A DNA stretch of 64,000 bases from Novosphingobium decolorationis (GTDB lineage Bacteria; Pseudomonadota; Alphaproteobacteria; Sphingomonadales; Sphingomonadaceae), in NCBI RefSeq assembly GCF_018417475.1, contig NZ_CP054856.1:3379001-3443000 (forward strand), read 5' to 3'. The first letter of the stretch is position 1, and each line of letters begins with the position of its first letter. Of the stretch, positions 54,460-63,341 are shown in pieces. A program made the position numbers and the translations under genes. Under the pieces are notes generated by a model, which saw only the letters and a list, made by a program, of their open reading frames with translations, had not been told where the DNA came from and did not search any database.

Positions 54460-55628
54460 GCGGCTAGGGCCTTTGCAATGCGGCGCAGCGCCTCGTCGAG
54501 CCGGGCCTCGTCGGCGGCGAAGCTGATCCGGAAACCATTCCTTCCACCAAAGGCCGAGGCCGGAACGATGGCGACGCCATGTTCGAGAATGTGGAGTGCG
54601 AGCGCGGTGTCATCACCGAAACGCTCCATCAGCGGGGAGGCATCGATCATGCAGTAGAACGCGCCGTCGGGCGTCGGCGTGGAGAGGCCGGGGATCGCGT
54701 TGATCGCGGCAACGACCTGGTCGCGCCGGGCGCGGAAGCGCTCGCGCCACTTAGCCAGGAACTCCTGCGGGCCTTCCAGCGCGGCGACGGCCGCAGCCTG
54801 GCTGATCGAGCAGGGGTTGCCCGAGGAGTGCGACTGGAGCCGCTCCATCGCGCGGATCAGCCATTCGGGACCTGCGGCCAGACCAATGCGAAAGCCGGTC
54901 ATTGCATGGCTCTTGGAGACGCCCGAGATGGTCAGCACGCGATCGGCGAGGTCCGGGCACAGTGCGGCGAGCGTCGCATGGCCGCCACCTGTGTAGTTGA
55001 GCGGGGCGTAGATATCGTCGGAGAGGACCATCACCCGCGGGTTGCGGCGCAGGACCTCGGCAATGCCCAGCAGCATCTCGGCGGGGTAGCATGCACCGGT
55101 CGGATTGCCCGGAGAATTGAGCATCAGCCACTGCGTGCGCGGCCCGATCTGTGCTTCGAAATCGGCGGGCGAGAAGCGGAAGTTGTCCTTGGGCGAGGTC
55201 ATCAGCGGCACGACCTTGCCCCCGGCGAAGCGGATCATCTCGGGATAGCTGACCCACCAGGGAGAGGGCACGATCACTTCTTCACCCTCGCTGACGGTGG
55301 CGAGGAGGGCGTGGAAAATCGCCTGCTTGCCGCCCGCGCTGACCGTGATCTGCGAGGTCGGAACGTCGATGCCCAGATCGCGCCGAAAGTGGAGGGCCGC
55401 GGCGCGCTTCAACTGCGAGGTGCCGCCGACCGGCGTGTACTTGGTAAGCCCGGCCTCGAGCGCGGCGTGCGCGGCGGCAAGGACGTGGGGCGGGGTGTCG
55501 AAATCGGGCTCGCCTACCGAGAGCGAGATGATGTCGCGCCCTTCCTCGCGCAGTTCGATGGCACGGTCGGTCATCGCGGTCGTCTGCGAGGGCGCGATGC
55601 GCGAGAGGGCGGTCGAAAGATGGGTCAC
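54456..55628 (-). CDS. Pyridoxal-phosphate aminotransferase (aspartate aminotransferase type Ib)
   Basis: A 390-aa fold-type I aminotransferase: SVGEPDFDTPPHV at the N-terminus, NSPGNPTGACYP, SDDIYAPLNY, and PLP Lys in SGVSKSHAMTGFRIG (about 230). The pattern matches alpha-type AATase/prephenate aminotransferase. Co-operonic with pabBC, to which it is joined by an ATGA overlap. Confidence 0.88.
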   Translation of the reverse strand: MTHLSTALSRIAPSQTTAMTDRAIELREEGRDIISLSVGEPDFDTPPHVLAAAHAALEAGLTKYTPVGGTSQLKRAAALHFRRDLGIDVPTSQITVSAGGKQAIFHALLATVSEGEEVIVPSPWWVSYPEMIRFAGGKVVPLMTSPKDNFRFSPADFEAQIGPRTQWLMLNSPGNPTGACYPAEMLLGIAEVLRRNPRVMVLSDDIYAPLNYTGGGHATLAALCPDLADRVLTISGVSKSHAMTGFRIGLAAGPEWLIRAMERLQSHSSGNPCSISQAAAVAALEGPQEFLAKWRERFRARRDQVVAAINAIPGLSTPTPDGAFYCMIDASPLMERFGDDTALALHILEHGVAIVPASAFGGRNGFRISFAADEARLDEALRRIAKALAA

Positions 55629-57451
55629 GCGAGCAGCCTTGCCGGAAAGAGGCCACGCACCGCGTTGCCGAGGAAGAAGCCCTCCGCCAGATCGTCCAGC
55701 GTGAGGTCGGCCTCCTGCGCGCGGCCGCTTTCAATGAGCGAGCGGCGCAGGACACCGGGCAGCAGGCCAAGCGTGGCGGGCGGGGTCAGGAGCACGTCGC
55801 CGCGCTCCACGAAGATGTTGGTGAAGCTGCCCTCGGTCACGCGGCCATCGTCGCGCAGGAGCAGGGCCTCGGCGGCTCCTGCCGCGCGCGCGAGGGCCAG
55901 GCTGGCCTCGTAGAAGGCGCGGTCGCTGGTCTTGTGGGCCAGGCGCCAGTCCGAACTGTCGACCGGAATGCGCACGGCGGCGGCGACCAGCGGCTCGCTC
56001 GGCGTTTCGGGAAGGGGCGCGAGTTCAAGCGCGTAGGCGCCGCTGCGGGCGGTCACGAGGCGCAGCTTGGCGGCCTGCGCGGCATCGAAGCACAGCGCCT
56101 GGATTGCGTTGCGCACCGCGTGACGGTCGAATACGAAGCCCAGCGCCGCCGCACTCGCCTTCATGCGCTCAAGGTGCATCTCGAGGAGCGGGATGCCCTC
56201 GTCGGGCGTGAAGCGCATGGTCTCGATCAGGTCGAAGCGCGCGGGCGATGGCGCCTTCCCCGATCCTTGCGTTCCCGAACCTCGCACGAAACCCCCTTTG
56301 ACAAGACATTCCCGCCACTCCGGCAGGCTTTGCGAATCCGCAACGATGGCCGAGCCGACCCCCAGCCTCGCGCGGCCACCGAACGCGCCGGACCCGGCGT
56401 TCTTCGGTGCCAGGCGCAGCGTGCGGATTGCCACATTGAAGGCGGCATCGCCAGTGGGTTCGATGTGGCCGATAGACCCGCAATAAACGCCGCGCGGGCC
56501 CTGTTCGACCTCTTCGATCAGTTCCATCGCGCGGATCTTGGGCGCGCCGGTGATCGAGCCGCAGGGAAACAGCGCGCGCAGGAGATCGAGCGGACCCTTG
56601 TCCGCCTTGAGCCGGGCTTCGACCGAGGAGACCATCTGGTGCACGGTCGGATAGCTCTCGATCGCGAAGGGCGCAGGCACGCGCACGCTGCCCGGCTCGG
56701 CCACGCGGCTGAGGTCGTTGCGCATGAGATCGAGGATCATCAGGTTCTCGGCGCGGTCCTTGGCCGAGGCGGACAGCTCGGCGCGCAGGGCCGCGTCTTC
56801 GGTGAGATCCCGGCCGCGCGGGCGGGTGCCCTTCATGGGGCGGGCGTGGACCGTGCCGTTGGTGATCTGGAAGAAGAGTTCGGGCGAGAGGCTGAGATGC
56901 CAGTCGCGTCCGTCGAAGATCACCCCGCCATAGCCCGCTTCGGAGGCCGGGCGCAGTTTGGCGTAAAGGCCCAGCGGATCGCCCTGCCAGGGGCCTTCCA
57001 GCGGCATCGTCAGGTTCGCCTGGTAGATGTCGCCCGCGTGGATCGCTTCCTGCAGGCGGTCGAAGGCACGGGTGTATTCGCCGAGCGTACGCACCGGCTT
57101 CATCGGCCCGATCCAGGCTTCTTCGCTGCCGCCATGGCGCGAGAGCCACAGCTCCATGGCATCGGGCGCAATCGCTTCGTAGGCGGTGAAGGCACCGAAC
57201 CAGAGAAGCGGCCCGTCGACCTCCTGGCCTGCGAAGCGTTCAAGCTTGGCTTCGAGTACCAGCCCGGCCTCGTAGGTCATGTATCCGGCAAGATGCAGCC
57301 CTTCGCGCGACAGTTCTTCCATCCGGGCAAGGGCGGGCAGAACCTCCCCGGGCGCGCGCGCGGACACGATCTCCACCGGGCTGCGGTAGAGGCGGGCGTC
57401 CACGGCACCATGGGTGCGGGCATCGTCGAGGAGAATGAAGGGCTCGGTCAT
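55625..57451 (-). CDS. pabBC: PabB-PabC fusion: aminodeoxychorismate synthase I + aminodeoxychorismate lyase
   Basis: A 608-aa fusion for p-aminobenzoate (folate) synthesis. Residues about 120-380 are the chorismate-binding PabB domain (AGDIYQANLT, RPMKGTRPRG, PCGSITGAPKIRAMELIEE); about 400-608 are a class IV PLP aminotransferase/lyase PabC domain (FDLIETMRF, Lys in WRLAHKTSDRAF, VTEGSFTNIFVERG). It starts at ATG 57451; the first gene of the minus-strand operon. The glutaminase subunit PabA is not here. Confidence 0.9.
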   Translation of the reverse strand: MTEPFILLDDARTHGAVDARLYRSPVEIVSARAPGEVLPALARMEELSREGLHLAGYMTYEAGLVLEAKLERFAGQEVDGPLLWFGAFTAYEAIAPDAMELWLSRHGGSEEAWIGPMKPVRTLGEYTRAFDRLQEAIHAGDIYQANLTMPLEGPWQGDPLGLYAKLRPASEAGYGGVIFDGRDWHLSLSPELFFQITNGTVHARPMKGTRPRGRDLTEDAALRAELSASAKDRAENLMILDLMRNDLSRVAEPGSVRVPAPFAIESYPTVHQMVSSVEARLKADKGPLDLLRALFPCGSITGAPKIRAMELIEEVEQGPRGVYCGSIGHIEPTGDAAFNVAIRTLRLAPKNAGSGAFGGRARLGVGSAIVADSQSLPEWRECLVKGGFVRGSGTQGSGKAPSPARFDLIETMRFTPDEGIPLLEMHLERMKASAAALGFVFDRHAVRNAIQALCFDAAQAAKLRLVTARSGAYALELAPLPETPSEPLVAAAVRIPVDSSDWRLAHKTSDRAFYEASLALARAAGAAEALLLRDDGRVTEGSFTNIFVERGDVLLTPPATLGLLPGVLRRSLIESGRAQEADLTLDDLAEGFFLGNAVRGLFPARLLA

Positions 57452-57648
57452 CGTCTTCGTCAGGCCCCTTAGAGCAATTATGCGTCCGGTGGAAACACCC
57501 GGAATGGCACGGAAGGCCGGATGCGGCGGGCCTGATGGCACTTGCCCACGGCAAAAACACTCTCGACCCCGCGCATGGCTCGCCTCTATCACCTATTGCG
57601 TAGCCGGCCATTCCTGGCGAGCGGAAAAAAGAAGGCAAGACGAGGACG

Positions 57649-59247
57649 ATGAGCGCACTCTATCTGGGATTGGGCGGGGACGGGCAGCGCCAGGAACTGC
57701 GGCTGGACCGGGCCAACCGCCACGGCCTCATTGCGGGGGCGACCGGCACGGGCAAGACGGTCACGCTCCAGACGCTGGCCGAGCAATTCTCCGCACAGGG
57801 CGTCCCGGTGTTCCTGGCCGACGTGAAGGGCGACCTGTCGGGCATTTCGATGGCAGGGAGCCCGCTCTTCAAGAACGCCGACAAGCTGGAAGGCCGCGCG
57901 CGCGAGATCGGGATCACCGACTATACCTATGCCGACAATCCGGCGGTGTTCTGGGACATCTATGGCAAGCAGGGGCACCCGATCCGCACCACCATCTCGG
58001 AGATGGGACCGCTGCTGCTCTCCCGGCTGATGGACCTCAACGACACGCAGGAGGGCGTCCTCCAGATCGTTTTCCGCTTTGCTGATGAGGAGGGGCTACT
58101 GCTGCTCGATCTCCCCGACCTGCAGGCGATGCTGGCCTATACGGCGCAGAACGCATCGGAGTTGTCCGCGCGCTATGGCAACGTCACGAAGGCCAGCGTC
58201 GGGGCGATCCAGCGCCAGCTCCTCGCGCTGGAGGCGCAGGGGGCGGGCCAGTTCTTTGGCGAACCTGCGCTGGAGATCGAGGATTTCCTGCGGTGCGACG
58301 AGAAGGGGCGCGGCTTCGTCAACGTGCTCGCCGCCGATCAGCTGATGCGCAGTCCCAAGCTCTACGTGACGTTCCTCCTTTGGCTGCTGTCCGAACTGTT
58401 CGAGGCGCTGCCCGAGGTGGGGGACCCTGAGAAGCCGCGTCTCGTCTTCTTCTTCGACGAGGCGCATCTCCTTTTCGACGATGCCCCCAAGGCGCTGCTC
58501 GATACGGTCGAGACGGTGGTGCGCCTGATCCGCTCCAAGGGCGTGGGCGTGTTCTTCGTGACGCAGAACCCGGTCGACATCCCCGAGGACATCGCAGGCC
58601 AGCTGGGCAACCGCGTCCAGCACGCGCTGCGGGCCTTCACGGTGCGCGACAAGCGTGCGATCCGGGCAGCAGCGGAAACTTTCCGCATCAACCCCGACCT
58701 CGATGTCGAAGCGGCCATCACCGAACTCAAGGTGGGCGAGGCGCTTGTCTCGACATTGGACGAGGATGGCGCGCCCGGTGTCGTGCAGCGCACGCTCATC
58801 GCGCCGCCCCGCTCAAGGTTGGGGCCTCTTGAGGCCCGCGAGCGCGCGATCATCCGGTCGGTCAGCCCCTTTGCCGGCAAGTACGACGAGGCGGTGGACC
58901 GCGACAGCGCCGAGGAAGTGCTCGCGGCCAAGGCCGCCGATGCGGCGGTGACGGCGCAGGAAGTTGCCGAGAAGGGCGAAGAAGAAGTGCGCCGCCGCGA
59001 ACGCCGTAGCCCGAGTCTGTGGGACGGCCTTGGCGGCAAGGCCGCGAAGGCGGCGGCGGGAGCCGCGGCGGCGAGCGCGGGCGCGATCTTGGCCCAGAAG
59101 CTGCAGGGCAAGACCAGCCGTGCCAACCCCGGCGCCTCGGCGGCGAGCGCGGCGGCTGGGACCTTCGGATCGGCGGTGGAAAAAGCCATCGGCATCCCGG
59201 GCATCGGCCGTTTCGCTCGCAACCTCATTGGCGGGCTGATGCGCTAG
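57649..59247 (+). CDS. DUF853/HerA-like ATPase (YjgR-type)
   Basis: A 532-aa ATPase. Walker [10 protein letters not shown] is at about 30-38, Walker [13 protein letters not shown] at about 264, and [13 protein letters not shown] is a conserved later segment. The last ~80 residues are Ala/Gly rich ([18 protein letters not shown]) and end with a short amphipathic helix. Function of the DUF853 branch is unknown; HerA-like proteins translocate DNA. Ribosome binding site GACGAGGACG. Confidence 0.87.
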   Translation: MSALYLGLGGDGQRQELRLDRANRHGLIAGATGTGKTVTLQTLAEQFSAQGVPVFLADVKGDLSGISMAGSPLFKNADKLEGRAREIGITDYTYADNPAVFWDIYGKQGHPIRTTISEMGPLLLSRLMDLNDTQEGVLQIVFRFADEEGLLLLDLPDLQAMLAYTAQNASELSARYGNVTKASVGAIQRQLLALEAQGAGQFFGEPALEIEDFLRCDEKGRGFVNVLAADQLMRSPKLYVTFLLWLLSELFEALPEVGDPEKPRLVFFFDEAHLLFDDAPKALLDTVETVVRLIRSKGVGVFFVTQNPVDIPEDIAGQLGNRVQHALRAFTVRDKRAIRAAAETFRINPDLDVEAAITELKVGEALVSTLDEDGAPGVVQRTLIAPPRSRLGPLEARERAIIRSVSPFAGKYDEAVDRDSAEEVLAAKAADAAVTAQEVAEKGEEEVRRRERRSPSLWDGLGGKAAKAAAGAAAASAGAILAQKLQGKTSRANPGASAASAAAGTFGSAVEKAIGIPGIGRFARNLIGGLMR

Positions 59248-59271
59248 GTTTCGTAATTTCGGGAGAAGACG

Positions 59272-59703
59272 ATGCGGATGTGGATCAGTCGTGCAGGCAC
59301 CTTGGCAGGGGGCGCACTCCTGGCGCTCGCGCTTTGTGCGTGCAGTCCCGATGCGCCGGAGCCTGCGCCAACGCCGACCACCTACGCAATCGACAAGGCG
59401 GACCTCTCCGCGCCTGAGCCTGCCGATATCTGCCGGACCCGCAACGCCGCCTTCCTGCGCGACGTGCTCTTGCAGATCAGCGCGGTCTTGCCTCCCGGCA
59501 GTCGCGGCCTCGATTTCCGGCAGTTCCGGGTCGATGAGGCGGACGACAAGGGGACGTGGACGGCCACGGTCGGATTCCAGGTCGCCTTGCCCGACGAACC
59601 TGCGCAGGCGATGCGCGCCGTGGCTTCGTTCGATCCGGAAGACTGCACGACGGGGGAATGGTCGGTCTCGGAAGCCGGGACCGGGGAGGCCTTGAAGAGA
59701 TGA
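59272..59703 (+). CDS. Putative lipoprotein, unknown family
   Basis: 143 aa. N-terminal signal with lipobox ALCAC (about Cys24), then PDAPEPAPTP linker and a domain with ADICRTRNAAFLRD and two Cys. Possibly anchored to the outer membrane. It lies 24 nt after the HerA-like gene. Confidence 0.65.
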   Translation: MRMWISRAGTLAGGALLALALCACSPDAPEPAPTPTTYAIDKADLSAPEPADICRTRNAAFLRDVLLQISAVLPPGSRGLDFRQFRVDEADDKGTWTATVGFQVALPDEPAQAMRAVASFDPEDCTTGEWSVSEAGTGEALKR

Positions 59704-59718
59704 GCCGAAAGATAGGTC

Positions 59719-59831
59719 CGAGGGCCATCGCCCTCGGGCTCCCCGAACTGTCGACCTCACCTCTCGCGCGCCGTGGTGGCGGAGAAAGGTGAGGTTGCCG
59801 AGTCTGGGGTCCAAGGGGTGATGACCCCTTG
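59719..59831. repeat. Structured intergenic repeat, copy 2
   Basis: The first 34 nt (59719-59752) are identical to 20365-20398. A 9-bp ACCTCACCT/AGGTGAGGT stem follows (59754-59762 with 59787-59795) and then an 8-bp hairpin with GATG loop (59812-59819, 59824-59831). In the last hairpin copy 1 has C-G where copy 2 has T-A next to the loop, a compensated change. It lies between convergent genes. Confidence 0.75.
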
Positions 59832-59848
59832 AAGATATCCTTACTTCT

Positions 59849-61270
59849 TTACCCCATCGGGATGGTCAGACGCGCGGTCAGGCCTTCGACGCGGCCTTCA
59901 GCACCGTACCGGTTGGCGAGGGTCAGCGATCCGCCGTGCTGGTCCGCGATCGCGCGGGCAAGCGCGAGGCCCAGTCCCGCGCCGCCGGTGGCCGAATTGC
60001 GCGAGGGGTCGCCGCGGGTGAACGGGTTCATCATGCTTTCGATGGAATCGTCCGGGATGCCCGGCCCGTCGTCCTCGATCACGATCACGGCCTGCCCGCC
60101 GTCCTTGCCGAGCGAGACACGCGCCGTGTGGCCATAGCGCAGGGCGTTGCCGATGAGGTTGCGCAGCGCGCGCCGCAGCCAGGTAGGGCGCAGTTCGAGC
60201 GCCATCCGGCAGGTTTCCCCCAGCTCCACCGGCTCGCCCATGTCCTCGTACTCCTCGACCACCGAGACGACGAGGGCGGAGAGTTCGGTGCGTTCGAGCG
60301 GGTCGCTCGGACGTCCGACGCGGGCGAGCGACAGGATGTCGTCGAGGGTGCGCACGATGTCCTCGATGGTGGTCGCCATGCGCGCACGTTCGATGTCGTC
60401 CTCGACGCTCTCGATGCGCACACGCAGGGCGGCTAGCGGGGTCTTGAGGTCGTGGCCGATGGCGCCCAGCATCACGTCCTTTTCATCGAGCAGGTCGACG
60501 ATGCGGTTTTCCATCGCGTTGTGGGCGAGGATCAGGCGCTGCATGTCCTCGGGGCCCGACACGGGGATCTGTCCATCCAGATCACGGGCCACGGCGAAGT
60601 CCTCGACCCGCCGGGTGAGGGCTGCGAGTGGTCGGGTCATGCGCCGCAGGATGAAGGTCACCGCCGCCATCAGTACGGCGTAGATGCCCAGCGTCTGGAA
60701 GATCAGGGGGTAAAGCAGCAGGTTCATCGCGCGCGGCGAGAGCACGCGGGTGACGAGCCATTGGTCCTGCCCCTCGAGCTGGACGCCGACGACAATCAGG
60801 TGGTTGCCCAGGATCTCATTCATCTGTTCGCGGGGCATCTCGTGGTGTCGGGCATGGCGCAGGAAGCGTTCGCTGGCGCGCTTGTCGTCGCCGAGACGGC
60901 GGTGGACAATGACGATCCGGGCCACCTTGAGCGATTGCTCGCCCAGAATCTGTCCCAGCTTGGCCTCGGCATGGCCGTCGCGCACTTCCTTGCTCAGGTT
61001 CGGTGCCGTGGTCGTGGTTTCGAGCGGGAACCCACGTGGGCGCGGGCCACCGAAGGGGGCGCTTTCGGGGCGCTCGGCACCGCGCAGCGCTTCGCGTCCG
61101 CGCGTCTCCATGACGATGCGGAAGGCGGCCACGTTGAGCATGCCGGTTTCGTAGCTGTCGCGCTGGGCGCTGTAGACGAGGAAAGCGCTCAAGGACTGGA
61201 CGAAGAGCAGGGCAACCGCCACGGCGAGCAGCATCTGCCCCATCAGACTGCGGGGAAGGAGGGCTTTCAT
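59849..61270 (-). CDS. Sensor histidine kinase (HAMP, HisKA, HATPase)
   Basis: A 473-aa membrane kinase. TM1 about 13-33 and TM2 about 185-207 enclose a periplasmic domain of ~150 residues; HAMP (about 207-260) and H-box AIGHDLKTPL (His about 279) follow, then N and G boxes (LRNLIGNALRYG; EDDGPGIPDDS; GGAGLGLALARAI). Stop TAA at 59849. ATGA overlap with the response regulator gene indicates coupled expression. Confidence 0.92.
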   Translation of the reverse strand: MKALLPRSLMGQMLLAVAVALLFVQSLSAFLVYSAQRDSYETGMLNVAAFRIVMETRGREALRGAERPESAPFGGPRPRGFPLETTTTAPNLSKEVRDGHAEAKLGQILGEQSLKVARIVIVHRRLGDDKRASERFLRHARHHEMPREQMNEILGNHLIVVGVQLEGQDQWLVTRVLSPRAMNLLLYPLIFQTLGIYAVLMAAVTFILRRMTRPLAALTRRVEDFAVARDLDGQIPVSGPEDMQRLILAHNAMENRIVDLLDEKDVMLGAIGHDLKTPLAALRVRIESVEDDIERARMATTIEDIVRTLDDILSLARVGRPSDPLERTELSALVVSVVEEYEDMGEPVELGETCRMALELRPTWLRRALRNLIGNALRYGHTARVSLGKDGGQAVIVIEDDGPGIPDDSIESMMNPFTRGDPSRNSATGGAGLGLALARAIADQHGGSLTLANRYGAEGRVEGLTARLTIPMG

Positions 61271-62001
61271 TCGTCTTCCAGCGCCACCCGCTTGACGTCG
61301 GCGGCGAGCATGTAGCCGCCGCCCCAGACGGTCTGGATCAGCTGCGGATTGCGGCTGTCGACCTCGATCTTGCGGCGCAGGCGGCTGACCTGGTTGTCGA
61401 CCGCACGGTCGAAGAGGTGGGCCTCGCGGCCCTGCACCATGTCGAGCAGGCGATCACGGTCGAGGACCTGGCGGGGATGCTCCAGGAAGGCCATGAGCAG
61501 GCGGAACTCGACCGAGGAAATCGCGACGACCGCCCCGTCCGCGTCGGTCAGGCGGCGCTTGAGGGGATCGAGCGTCCAGCCTTCGAAGAGGAAAGCCTCG
61601 TTCTCGGGGGCGGCAGGCACGCCGCGGGCCGCGCGGCGCAGGACCGAGCGGATGCGCGCGACCAGTTCGCGCGGTTCGAAGGGTTTGACGACATAGTCGT
61701 CCGCGCCGATCTCGAGCCCGACGATGCGGTCGGTCGCCTCGCCGCGCGCGGTCAGGAAGATCACGGGCAGGTCCTGCGCCTCGACGAGGTGGCGGCAGAA
61801 CGAAAGCCCGTCCTCGCCCGGCATCATGATGTCGAGGAGGACGAGATCCGCCTTGTGGTCGCGCAGGAAAGTGCGCGCCTCGGCGGCGCTGCTGGCCTGG
61901 GTGACGGTAAACCCCTGGCGCGAGAGGTACTCACCCAGGGGTTCACGAAGGGCCGCTTCGTCGTCGACGAGAAGCAGGCGGACAGGCGCGGTGTCGTTCA
62001 T
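61267..62001 (-). CDS. OmpR/PhoB-family response regulator
   Basis: A 244-aa regulator. Receiver domain 1-120 with phospho-Asp in DLVLLDIMMPGEDG (about 54-56), Lys in VVKPFEPREL; winged-helix DNA-binding domain about 135-240 (LLMAFLEHPRQVLDRDRLLDMV, VSRLRRKIE). ATG 62001 is preferred over 62007 because AAGG is six bases before it. It is cognate to the kinase that follows. Confidence 0.93.
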   Translation of the reverse strand: MNDTAPVRLLLVDDEAALREPLGEYLSRQGFTVTQASSAAEARTFLRDHKADLVLLDIMMPGEDGLSFCRHLVEAQDLPVIFLTARGEATDRIVGLEIGADDYVVKPFEPRELVARIRSVLRRAARGVPAAPENEAFLFEGWTLDPLKRRLTDADGAVVAISSVEFRLLMAFLEHPRQVLDRDRLLDMVQGREAHLFDRAVDNQVSRLRRKIEVDSRNPQLIQTVWGGGYMLAADVKRVALEDE

Positions 62002-62028
62002 ATCCATCCTTCGTTCCGCGCCCGCTCG

Positions 62029-62673
62029 CTACTTGGCCGAGCCTTCGGCCTTACGGGCCTTGAACTGGGCGCGCATCTTTTCGTGCGCCGCCTTGCGCTC
62101 TTCGGGGGTGATCTGTCCATCCTTGTCGGCATCGACCATGTCGAAGTGCGTGAGGGCTGCGGCCACCGCTTCCTCGCGGGTGATCGCGCCGTCCTTGTTG
62201 GTGTCGGCCATGCGCATCATCATCATGCCGCCGCCGTGGCGCGGGCCATGGTGACCGCGGCGCATGTGGTGCTTGCCGTGACGACCTTCGCCGTCGGCGC
62301 GCGGGCCGCGATCTCCACGATCACCCCGGTGGCCGCGCTCGGCGCTCATGAATTCATCCTTCGAGATCGAGCCGTCGCCGTTGGTGTCGAGCTTCTCGAA
62401 CATGGCGGTGCGGCGTGCAGTCTGGCGCGCCTCGCGGTCGGCGGCGTCGATCTTGCCGTCCTTGTTGACGTCCATGCGGGTGAACATCGCCTCGGCCGCG
62501 GCCTGCGCCTCGGCGCGGGTAACGATGCCGTCCTTGTCGGCGTCCATCATCGCGTGACGGGGGCCGCGCGGCGCATCATCCTGCGCGTAGGCTGCGCCGC
62601 CAAGGGCGAGGCTCGCGGCGGTCAGGCCAAGGGCGATAGTCTTGAAACGGGTGGTCTTGAACGTGGGGGTCAT
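62029..62673 (-). CDS. Secreted five-EF-hand calcium-binding protein
   Basis: 214 aa. A signal peptide (about 1-31, ending AAYAQ) precedes five EF-hand loops: DADKDGIVTRAE, DVNKDGKIDAAD, DTNGDGSISKDE, then DTNKDGAITREE and DADKDGQITPEE after a His/Met/Arg-rich linker (HGKHHMRRGHHGPRHGGGMMMM, about 135-155). The His/Met linker could bind transition metal ions. The gene lies just upstream of and in line with the two-component system, and might be its target or partner. Confidence 0.85.
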   Translation of the reverse strand: MTPTFKTTRFKTIALGLTAASLALGGAAYAQDDAPRGPRHAMMDADKDGIVTRAEAQAAAEAMFTRMDVNKDGKIDAADREARQTARRTAMFEKLDTNGDGSISKDEFMSAERGHRGDRGDRGPRADGEGRHGKHHMRRGHHGPRHGGGMMMMRMADTNKDGAITREEAVAAALTHFDMVDADKDGQITPEERKAAHEKMRAQFKARKAEGSAK

Positions 62674-62882
62674 GTCCGGTCTCTCTTTCCTTTGGTTTCC
62701 CAAATGCGAATGGATCGAAAGTCGCGGCGGGTCTGGAAGGGAGGGGGCAACCGCCCTGCCGCGACTTTCTGATAACCGTTCTAGAGGCCGCTTGTCGCGC
62801 AAGTTTGCCAGTCAGCTTGTCTTTTGTCGCCAATTGTCTCGGTCTGACAGGCCCGTTCACGCAGGCGCAAGAGAGGGAAGGT

Positions 62883-63290
62883 TCAGGGACGGGGGCGGTG
62901 CTGCGTGCCATGCCCGGTGGTGATGAAAAGGGCGGTGGCGAGGCGTGCGATATCGGCGGTGTGCCAGACCCCGGAGGGGATAATGACATAGTCCCCGGCG
63001 TGCAGGTCCTCGCAGATATGGGAGCCTTCGGCGCTCTCCCGGATCAACGTCAGTTCTCCGGCAAGGCAGACGACGACCTCATCGCCGCACGGGTGCATCT
63101 CCCAGCTGTCCCAGTCGGCATCGAGACAGTGGAGGGCGACGAGCCGGCCGTCCGGCCCGTCGGCCTCGGTGCGCCGTGCATAGGCCGCGTACCAGTCCAT
63201 GGTGCCTGTGTAGGCAGGCAGGGCCTCGGCATGGCCTCCTGGCCCCAGGTGAACGGGCGTGCGGCCAAGTTCACGGACAAGCCGGGTCAT
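62883..63290 (-). CDS. Cupin-domain protein
   Basis: A 135-aa single cupin. The first motif is HPCGDEVVVCLAGELTLI (His, Glu ligands about 67-72), the second GDYVIIPSGVWHTADI (about 99-114, His). A small metal-binding or sugar-type cupin; substrate unknown. Confidence 0.8.
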   Translation of the reverse strand: MTRLVRELGRTPVHLGPGGHAEALPAYTGTMDWYAAYARRTEADGPDGRLVALHCLDADWDSWEMHPCGDEVVVCLAGELTLIRESAEGSHICEDLHAGDYVIIPSGVWHTADIARLATALFITTGHGTQHRPRP

Positions 63291-63341
63291 GACGAGGTCC
63301 CTTTCCCAATGCTCACCTGCCGGGAGGGAGGGGCAGGCCGC

